Shown piece after piece: positions 42,467 through 47,518 of a DNA stretch of 47,518 nucleotides (position 1 is the stretch's first letter; each line of letters opens with the position of its first letter). Source of the DNA: Dehalococcoidia bacterium (GTDB lineage Bacteria > Chloroflexota > Dehalococcoidia > Bin125). The position numbers and the translations under genes were made by a program. The notes beneath the pieces are model-generated. The model did not search any database, was not told the origin of the DNA, and saw only the letters and a program-made list of their open reading frames with translations. Where the stretch lies: NCBI GenBank assembly GCA_022825855.1, contig JAJDWB010000017.1, forward strand, positions 1 to 47,518, read 5' to 3'.

Positions 42467-43049
42467 CCTCCGCCGCTCCCGCGGACTCATCCGCGACGCT
42501 GGAGAGACTCCATTGCGGAATCCAGAGCCACTCTCCCCGAATCAACACCGAATCGGCGTCCAGTTGCCAGTTCCAACTCAGCAGTTCCTCCACCGACACG
42601 CCGTGCGCGCCCGCGATCGAGAACAGCGACTCCCCCCGTTGAACCTGGTAGCGCTCAAACGACGCCGGAATCGACGGCGCCGGCGGATCCGGCTGTCCCG
42701 GTACGATCCCGGTCTGCGCAGGAATCGCAATCTCCGGGTTGATGCCCGTCTCTGTTGCGACGGTCGGCGCCGGTTCCATATTCGCGAGCGGCGCAGCCTG
42801 TTGCCTGACCGTCGCAGACGCAATCACGGGCGCGTCGCTCGACAACTCGACTCCGGCCGACTCCGGAAACACCGCCGGCCCTGCAGATCCCTGCGATACC
42901 GTCTGGTCCGAATCGGACGCCTGCCCCCAGACCGCCGCCACGGCGACCACCGCCACGGTCATCGCCACCACCACACACAACTCGAACAACCGCGAGCTTC
43001 GCCGGAACTGCGGTAGACCTTCTGGAAGCACCGGGTTGTCAAGCGCCAT
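42438..43049 (-). CDS. Membrane-anchored LysM-domain protein
   Basis: Probable cell-wall-binding protein. An N-terminal membrane helix (LFELCVVVAMTVAVVAVAAV) is followed by a Pro/Ala/Thr-rich linker of about 90 residues and a LysM domain near the C-terminus: YQVQRGESLFSIAGAHGVSV and LSWNWQLDADSVLIRGEWLW. ATG 43049 gives 203 residues; an upstream TTG is less likely. A candidate promoter and an imperfect palindrome lie just upstream. The downstream overlap with the two-helix protein suggests the two act together at the envelope, which is inference. Confidence 0.75.
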   Translation of the reverse strand: MALDNPVLPEGLPQFRRSSRLFELCVVVAMTVAVVAVAAVWGQASDSDQTVSQGSAGPAVFPESAGVELSSDAPVIASATVRQQAAPLANMEPAPTVATETGINPEIAIPAQTGIVPGQPDPPAPSIPASFERYQVQRGESLFSIAGAHGVSVEELLSWNWQLDADSVLIRGEWLWIPQWSLSSVADESAGAAEDGKSGRGGG

Positions 43050-43067
43050 CGCAGCCCCCGGATACGG

Positions 43068-43100
43068 ATCATACAGCGATTCCGCGAGGCCTCCGAATCG
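43068..43100 (-). promoter_or_regulatory. Candidate LysM gene promoter with imperfect palindrome
   Basis: TATGAT (43068-43073) is a strong -10 match, 18 bases downstream of a weak TTCGGA (43092-43097). An imperfect palindrome centred on GAGGCCTC with GATTC/GAATC ends spans 43077-43100 and overlaps the -35. The rest of 43101-43226 shows nothing clear; no terminator with a T-run follows rplL. Confidence 0.35.
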
Positions 43101-43226
43101 CCGCGAACCCGTAAAGCGCGTTAACAATAGCGCACAATCCGCGCATCCTGAGCCGCGGCACCATGCCCACGCACCGCGCCGACCCGCGCGATCGACCGAG
43201 TCAAGGAACGAGCTGCGACCAGTCGG

Positions 43227-43610
43227 CTACTTGATCTCGACGGTCCCGCCAGCCTCTTCCAGCGCCACCTTGATCGCGTCGGCCTCTTCCTGGGTCACGC
43301 CTTCCTTGACCGTCTGCGGCACCGCCTCGACAAATTCCTTCGCCTCGCGCAGGCCCAGATCGGTCACCGTGCGGACCGCCTTGATCACGTTGATCTTCTT
43401 GTCGCCGAAGGCCGACAGGACCACGTCGAACTCGGTCTGCTCTTCGGCCGCTTCCTCCGTCGCCGCCGCGCCGTTCGCGCCGGGCGCCGCCACCGCGACC
43501 GGCGCGGCCGCCGTGACGCCGAACTCTTCCTCGATCCGCTTGACCAGGTCGCGCGCCTCGAGAATCGTCATCGCGCTGATCAGATCAAACGCTTCGTCTA
43601 CCTTCGACAT
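43227..43610 (-). CDS. rplL: 50S ribosomal protein L7/L12
   Basis: Stalk protein that recruits translation factors. It has an N-terminal dimerisation region ([20 protein letters not shown]), an Ala-rich hinge and a C-terminal domain with [20 protein letters not shown] and [23 protein letters not shown] 43610 is supported by GGAGA 6 bases upstream; the product is 127 residues. It follows rplJ by 68 bases. Loop and hinge lengths are normal. Confidence 0.97.
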   Translation of the reverse strand: MSKVDEAFDLISAMTILEARDLVKRIEEEFGVTAAAPVAVAAPGANGAAATEEAAEEQTEFDVVLSAFGDKKINVIKAVRTVTDLGLREAKEFVEAVPQTVKEGVTQEEADAIKVALEEAGGTVEIK

Positions 43611-43678
43611 GTCTGTCTCCACTCAATCCCGGCCCGCTGGGCCGCTCGTACACCGGCCAGCCGCCGGTGAGATGCTCG

Positions 43679-44224
43679 CTATTCCGCGCCGGCGTCCGCC
43701 GACTCCAGTTGTTCCGCACGCGCCTCGACGATCGCCGCGACGTCGCGGAAGACCGCGCTCAGCACGCCGGCCAGTCCGGCCACCGGGCTGTTCAGACCGC
43801 CCGCGACCTTGGCCATCAGCTCGGGCCGGCTCGGCACATCGGCCAGCGCCGACACCTGCGAGCCGTCCTGCAACTGACCCTCCACGTAGACGCCGTGGAT
43901 CGGCAGCTCCAGCCGGGCCTCGCGCGCGTACTTCTGCAGCGCCCTCGGCGCTTCAGTCAGATCGCCGAAGCCGAACAGCAACGCCGTCGCCTCTTCGGCC
44001 AGCTCGGCCGCGCCCGGTTCGCCCGCGCCCTCGGCGGCGCGCCGCCAGAGCGTGTTCTTGATCACCCGCAACTCGGTCTCCGGCGCTTCCGCGCGCAGAC
44101 CGCGCCGCAGTTGCTGCATGTCCTTCACGCTCAGACCGCGATAGTCGATCCCAATCGTGATCGACGCGCGGCCCAGGCGCTCCTCCAGCAGCGCGACCTG
44201 TTCCCGTTTACGTTCAGTCGCCAT
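43679..44224 (-). CDS. rplJ: 50S ribosomal protein L10
   Basis: Anchors L7/L12 on the ribosome and, in many bacteria, represses its own mRNA. The core pattern IGIDYRGLSVKDMQQLRRGL and LRVIKNTLWRRAAEGAGEP is clear. ATG 44224 is preferred, with GAGG about 5 bases upstream; the product is 181 residues. The C-terminal helix that binds L7/L12 dimers (SAVFRDVAAIVEARAEQL) is present. A 250-base leader lies upstream. Confidence 0.96.
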   Translation of the reverse strand: MATERKREQVALLEERLGRASITIGIDYRGLSVKDMQQLRRGLRAEAPETELRVIKNTLWRRAAEGAGEPGAAELAEEATALLFGFGDLTEAPRALQKYAREARLELPIHGVYVEGQLQDGSQVSALADVPSRPELMAKVAGGLNSPVAGLAGVLSAVFRDVAAIVEARAEQLESADAGAE

Positions 44225-44474
44225 ACGCCCTCGCAAGTCTGTCGCTTCCGCCGCCTCGTCCCGCTCGACCACCAGACCTGCAACCACTCGGACATCCGCG
44301 CTCGGGCGGACCCATCTTCGGCTGCTGCCTGCGCCGGTCGTTTCAGGACTCCGCGGAGTCCGCCGGCGGTCTCGGGCGGCAAATGTCTGCCTGTTCCGTT
44401 CTCAGCCTATGCCAAGTCCTGTCTCTACGTCTGCCGCCCGGACAACGCCCGGACGACCACGCTGCGCCGGGCGG
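44225..44474 (-). promoter_or_regulatory. Probable rplJ-rplL leader region
   Basis: A 250-base gap between rplA and rplJ is the usual place for an L10-L12 autoregulatory leader. Two structures are visible. Near the rplA stop, 9-bp arms (44433-44441 and 44467-44475) enclose a 25-base loop. Further on, a perfect 16-base palindrome, GGACTCCG/CGGAGTCC, lies at 44346-44361. I cannot assign the consensus L10-binding kink-turn with confidence; CAGCCGAAGATGGG-like sequence is the nearest. A plausible -10 was not found. Confidence 0.45.
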
Positions 44475-45188
44475 CTAATCCGCCTTCAGCGCGATCGCCG
44501 ACTGCTGCTCCAGCTTGACGCCGGGACCCATCGTCGAAGTAATGCTCAGGGATCGCAGGTAGCTGCCCTTCGAACCCGACGGCCTGGCCTTGACGATCTC
44601 CGAGACCATCGTCGTCAGGTTGTCGAGCAACTGATCCTCGCCGAAGCTCGCCTTGCCCAGCGGCACATGCACCGAGGCCTCGCGATCGGTGCGGAACTCC
44701 ACGCGTCCCGCTTTCGCCTCGCCGACCGCCTTCGCGATGTCGTTGCGATCCACCACCGTGCCCGCGCGCGGATTCGGCATCAACCCGCGCGGACCCAGTA
44801 CCCGGCCCAGCCGGCCGACCTTGCCCATCAGCTCGCGCTGCGCGACGGCCACGTCGAAGTCCGTGAATCCGTCCTGCACCCGCTCGATCAAATCGTCGGC
44901 GCCCACGACTTCGGCTCCCGCCTCCGTTGCGGCCGACGCGGCGTCCCCTTCGGCAAACACGGCCACCCGGACCTCTTTGCCCAGCCCGTGCGGCAGCCGC
45001 GCCGTGCCGCGCAACTGCTGATCGGCGTGGCGCACGTCGAGTCCCGTGCGGATGTGCAGCTCGATCGTCTCATCGAACTTCGCCGTCGCCATCTGCTTGA
45101 CCAGCGCCACCGCCTCGGCCGGCGGATAGTGCTGCTCCTTGTTGTACAACTCCAGCGCTGTGCGATAGCGCTTGCCTCGCTTCGGCAT
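44475..45188 (-). CDS. rplA: 50S ribosomal protein L1
   Basis: L1-stalk protein that helps release deacylated tRNA. The 237 residues include FDETIELHIRTGLDVRHADQ, RLGRVLGPRGLMPNPRAGTV and SKGSYLRSLSITSTMGPG. The ATG at 45188 lies two bases after the rplK stop. In other bacteria L1 represses the L11 operon at the rplK leader. A small hairpin there (45639-45655) could serve, but this is unproven. Confidence 0.97.
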   Translation of the reverse strand: MPKRGKRYRTALELYNKEQHYPPAEAVALVKQMATAKFDETIELHIRTGLDVRHADQQLRGTARLPHGLGKEVRVAVFAEGDAASAATEAGAEVVGADDLIERVQDGFTDFDVAVAQRELMGKVGRLGRVLGPRGLMPNPRAGTVVDRNDIAKAVGEAKAGRVEFRTDREASVHVPLGKASFGEDQLLDNLTTMVSEIVKARPSGSKGSYLRSLSITSTMGPGVKLEQQSAIALKAD

Positions 45189-45190
45189 GG

Positions 45191-45616
45191 CTAACCCTCG
45201 ACTTCCACGCCCATCGAACGCGCCGTGCCGGCGACCATGCGCATCGCCGCTTCAATGTCGTTCGCGTTCAGGTCTTGCATCTTCTGCTCGGCGATCGTCC
45301 GCACCTGGTCCGAGGTGATCGACCCCGCAACCTCACGCCGCGGTTCCGACGCGCCCTTCTCCAGACCCGCCGCTCGGCGAATCAGGTCCGAGGCCGGCGG
45401 CGTCCGCAGCTCGAAGCTGAACGACCGATCCTCGTAGATCGTGATCTGCGCCGGGATCAGCTCGCCCGCGCTCGATGCCGTGCGCTCGTTGTAGCTCTTG
45501 ACGAACTCCATGATGCCCACGCCGTGCTGACCCAGCGCCGGGCCCACCGGCGGCGCAGGACTGGCCTTGCCCGCCTCCAGTTGCAGCGTCAACACTGCTC
45601 GCACTCGCTTCGCCAT
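45191..45616 (-). CDS. rplK: 50S ribosomal protein L11
   Basis: Binds the GTPase-associated centre of 23S rRNA. The 141 residues carry [35 protein letters not shown] and the C-terminal RNA-binding [26 protein letters not shown] lies about 10 bases before the ATG. It is followed immediately by rplA and preceded by nusG with a 91-base gap. Confidence 0.97.
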   Translation of the reverse strand: MAKRVRAVLTLQLEAGKASPAPPVGPALGQHGVGIMEFVKSYNERTASSAGELIPAQITIYEDRSFSFELRTPPASDLIRRAAGLEKGASEPRREVAGSITSDQVRTIAEQKMQDLNANDIEAAMRMVAGTARSMGVEVEG

Positions 45617-45638
45617 CCAACCGTCTCCCTACGTCGCC

Positions 45639-45655
45639 GGCCGATCCGTTCGGCC
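45639..45655 (-). promoter_or_regulatory. Hairpin upstream of rplK
   Basis: Perfect 6-bp arms GGCCGA/TCGGCC with a five-base loop, 22 bases before the rplK start. It may belong to an L1-type translational operator, but there is no strong sequence match to the rRNA site. The rest of the 91-base gap holds nothing else clear. Confidence 0.3.
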
Positions 45656-45707
45656 CGACGCTGATTTGCCGCGCTCAGTCGTCGCGTTCAACGCACAAGT
45701 GGTCAGC

Positions 45708-46622
45708 CTACTGCTTCTCCACTTGATCGAAGTCCAGCTCCAGGGGCGTCTCGCGGCCGAACATCGAGATCCGCACGCGGACCTTGCCCTTCTCCACGTT
45801 GATCTCCTCGACCTCGGCCACCATGTCGAGGAACGGGCCGTCGGTCAGCCGCACCGAGTCCCCCACCGCGAAGCCCACGCGCACGCGCGGCTCCTCGACC
45901 TGGGTCTGGCCGATGATCTTGGCGATCTCTGCCGGCGGCAGCGGGATCGCCCGGTCTCGCAGTTCTTCCCGCGTACCCACGAATCCGGTCACGCCGGCGG
46001 TGCCGTTGACCACGTGCCAGGACTCGTCCGACGGCTGCCCAGTGCCCTGGTGCAGGCGGATCTGCAGCAGCACGTAGCCGGGCAGCAGCTTGCGCTCCAC
46101 CTCTCTCCGCTTGCCGCCGCGAATCTCGACTTCCTGCTGGGTCGGCACCAGCACATAGCGTTTTTCCGCCGCGCCCTTCTTCGGCTTGCCCGCCCGCTCC
46201 GGCGACAGCTCCACGAACTGATCCTCGACATCCATGTTGCGGATCCGCTGGTCCAGCGCTTCCATCACCCGGTTCTCGTGACCGGTGTAGGTGTTGATCG
46301 CGAACCAGGCCGCGTCGTGCTCCTGGATGCCCTCCAGTGAGACCTCCGCCTCGTCCTGTTCCTCGTCCGCCTCCTCGCCGCGCAGGAAGGTCGGGATCGG
46401 CGTCGGCGCTTCTTCAACCGGCCGGTCGAGGCCAAGCTCGACCAGCGCCTCCGCCGCCGTCGCGTCGAAGTCTGGCTCCTCCGTCTCCGCCTCGGTCTCG
46501 ATCCCCAGCGTCCGAGCCGCCGCCAGGACCTCCTGCAGCTCCCGTTCGGCCGCCGTCATCTCGCGGCGGTCGAAGCCGGAACCGCTCTGCGACGTGTCTG
46601 GTGTGTCTTGTGAAGTCGTCAT
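45708..46622 (-). CDS. nusG: Transcription termination/antitermination protein NusG with acidic N-terminal extension
   Basis: Binds RNA polymerase and links it to ribosomes or Rho. The NGN domain starts near residue 105 (AWFAINTYTGHENRVMEALD), has LLPGYVLLQIRLHQ and TGFVGTREELRD, and the C-terminal KOW domain has VGDSVRLTDGPFLDMVAEVE. At 304 residues it is well above the E. coli length (181); about 104 N-terminal residues are acidic, low-complexity sequence, as in several Actinobacteria. The ATG at 46622 shares a base with the secE stop (TGATG). Confidence 0.95.
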   Translation of the reverse strand: MTTSQDTPDTSQSGSGFDRREMTAAERELQEVLAAARTLGIETEAETEEPDFDATAAEALVELGLDRPVEEAPTPIPTFLRGEEADEEQDEAEVSLEGIQEHDAAWFAINTYTGHENRVMEALDQRIRNMDVEDQFVELSPERAGKPKKGAAEKRYVLVPTQQEVEIRGGKRREVERKLLPGYVLLQIRLHQGTGQPSDESWHVVNGTAGVTGFVGTREELRDRAIPLPPAEIAKIIGQTQVEEPRVRVGFAVGDSVRLTDGPFLDMVAEVEEINVEKGKVRVRISMFGRETPLELDFDQVEKQ

Positions 46623-47062
46623 CAGGGAATCAGCGTTTCCTCGACGACTCGATTCAAGCCGAAGTCAATCACGCCCAGGAAGATGCCCACCGCAATCGCG
46701 ACCACCAGCACCACCACCGTCAGGTTCGCCGTTTCCTGCCTCGATGGCCAGACCACGCGGCGCAACTCGTCGATGATCGCCATGATCGCCCGCGGGTGCG
46801 TCAGCCGGTAGAACAGGCTCTGGACCCGCGGCGCATCGGCGGTCGTCGGCCGCGACGATGCAATCTCACGTCTTGGCCGCGCCGGCAGCGATGGGGCTTC
46901 GCTCGCGCCTGTACCCGATTCGGCTGCGGCGCCGGACTCAACCGGCTCGGCCGCCGGTTCGCTGCGCGACGCGCTCGATCGGGTCGGGCGCGGCGTGGCC
47001 GCGGCTCGCGGTTGGCCGCTCCTGCGTCCTCGCCGGCGACGATTGTCTCGCGTTCTGGCCAC
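46622..47062 (-). CDS. secE: Preprotein translocase subunit SecE
   Basis: Stabilises SecY in the Sec translocon. The single conserved helix and its lead-in are near the C-terminus: IIDELRRVVWPSRQETANLT then VVVLVVAIAVGIFLGVIDFG. The 146 residues include a basic, Ala/Pro-rich N-terminal extension of about 85 residues, longer than in compact one-helix SecE. The GTG at 47062 lies three bases after the rpmG stop. The order rpmG-secE-nusG-rplK-rplA-rplJ-rplL is the classic arrangement. Confidence 0.93.
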   Translation of the reverse strand: MARTRDNRRRRGRRSGQPRAAATPRPTRSSASRSEPAAEPVESGAAAESGTGASEAPSLPARPRREIASSRPTTADAPRVQSLFYRLTHPRAIMAIIDELRRVVWPSRQETANLTVVVLVVAIAVGIFLGVIDFGLNRVVEETLIP

Positions 47063-47065
47063 GGA

Positions 47066-47227
47066 TCACCGAGTCTCCCGGTACTCACGCCGCCCGCGGC
47101 ACTGCGGACAGTACTTGGTCAAGGCCAGCCGGTCGGCGTTGTTCCGACGGTTCTTGGTCGTGTGGTACGTGTGCGACTGGCACTCGCGGCAGCGCATCGT
47201 GATGAACACGCGGTCACCCTTCGCCAT
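47066..47227 (-). CDS. rpmG: 50S ribosomal protein L33
   Basis: Small 53-residue ribosomal protein. [20 protein letters not shown] begins it, and two CxxC pairs (CREC, CPQC) form a zinc site, so this is the zinc-containing (C+) type. HTTKNRRNN is the usual central motif. It lies 86 bases downstream of tuf, with no tRNA-Trp gene in between. Confidence 0.95.
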   Translation of the reverse strand: MAKGDRVFITMRCRECQSHTYHTTKNRRNNADRLALTKYCPQCRGRREYRETR

Positions 47228-47313
47228 GGCCAGCTCCCTTCCTCGCCCGTCGGGCGAATAGAACCATCATCGCACGAATCGCGACTCCGGCGCTATGTCT
47301 GAGTCACTCGTCG

Positions 47314-47518
47314 CTACTCGACGATCGAGGTGACGGCGCCGGCGCCCACCGTGCGGCCGCCCTCACGTATCGCAAAACGCAGACCCTCCTCCAGCGCAAT
47401 CGGCGAGATCAGCCGCACCGACATCTGCACGTTGTCCCCCGGCATCGCCATCTCAATGCCCTCCGGCAAGCCAATCTCACCCGTCACATCCGTCGTGCGA
47501 ATGTAAAACTGCGGACGG
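47314..47518 (-). CDS. tuf: Elongation factor Tu, C-terminal fragment (enters from right edge)
   Basis: Only the last 68 codons are present. [20 protein letters not shown] and [15 protein letters not shown] are the EF-Tu C-terminus. The start lies beyond base 47518. It is upstream of rpmG-secE-nusG, the tufB position, whereas the left-edge fragment is in the tufA position after fusA. The two fragments do not overlap in the coding sequence, so identity between the copies cannot be judged here. Confidence 0.95.
   Translation of the reverse strand, partial: RPQFYIRTTDVTGEIGLPEGIEMAMPGDNVQMSVRLISPIALEEGLRFAIREGGRTVGAGAVTSIVE

Noticed and set aside
47228-47313. Possible tRNA gene between tuf and rpmG
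   Set aside because: Some genomes have tRNA-Trp here. The 86 bases have no cloverleaf or GTTCRA-type T-loop sequence.
1-47518. Circular element closed through tuf
   Set aside because: Joining the ends would give only about 345 bases of tuf, far short of about 1200, and the ends do not overlap. Two separate tuf copies fit better.

Overview
The window is a gene-dense, high-GC bacterial segment. About 52 protein genes are supported, most on the minus strand, with no rRNA, tRNA, CRISPR array, insertion sequence or phage gene recognised. Gene content suggests a Chloroflexota-like organism: a DnaD-domain protein with a DnaI-type loader beside dnaB, a SpoIIIAA/Ycf45-like R3H ATPase, a CcsB-type cytochrome c assembly protein, a MoaD-MoaE fusion, and RbsB-type sugar transporter genes. 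The phylum call is inference from gene content, not from a tree. The two window ends each lie inside a tuf (EF-Tu) gene on the minus strand. The segment therefore runs from the str-operon tuf to the secE/nusG-linked tuf.

Layout, left to right. 1-3377: rpsL-rpsG-fusA-tuf (str operon, read leftward) behind a 272-base leader and promoter region. 3650-14531: a tightly coupled leftward series, read from the right as glyA, rpsF, ssb, rpsR (with a long repetitive tail), hom, a coiled-coil gene, thrC, folE, a GNAT-fold acyltransferase, a GT4 glycosyltransferase, a PIG-L deacetylase and ccsB. 14647-17171: a nucleotidyltransferase-like gene, comF and the divergent moaDE fusion, whose start codon overlaps that of comF. 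17134-25183: a replication block of dnaE, rplI, dnaB, dnaD-like and a DnaI-like loader with two tandem AAA+ domains. 25340-31396: lysC-thrB, tmk, the R3H ATPase and pdxS-pdxT. 31518-35584: a sugar-type ABC transporter with two paralogous binding proteins. 35698-39716 (plus strand): a phosphodiesterase, a Usp, two TrkA-type subunits, pheA (clearly lower GC) and mutM. 39738-43049 (minus): HNH nuclease, CvpA, RadC, a two-helix membrane protein and a LysM protein. 43227-47518: rplL, rplJ, rplA, rplK, nusG, secE, rpmG and tuf.

The genes connect in several ways. Threonine synthesis (lysC, thrB, hom, thrC) is split over two loci. The helicase, DnaD-like and DnaI-like genes form a translationally coupled primosome cassette. 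The GT4/PIG-L/GNAT trio could build an N-acylated aminosugar conjugate. Many junctions are stop/start overlaps (TGATG, ATGA or GTGA), so coupling is the rule. No gap exceeds about 300 bases. The largest are 3378-3649 (str promoter and a leader hairpin) and 44225-44474 (rplJL leader). Start sites were chosen from Shine-Dalgarno matches, coupling and family N-termini, and several replace longer reading frames.
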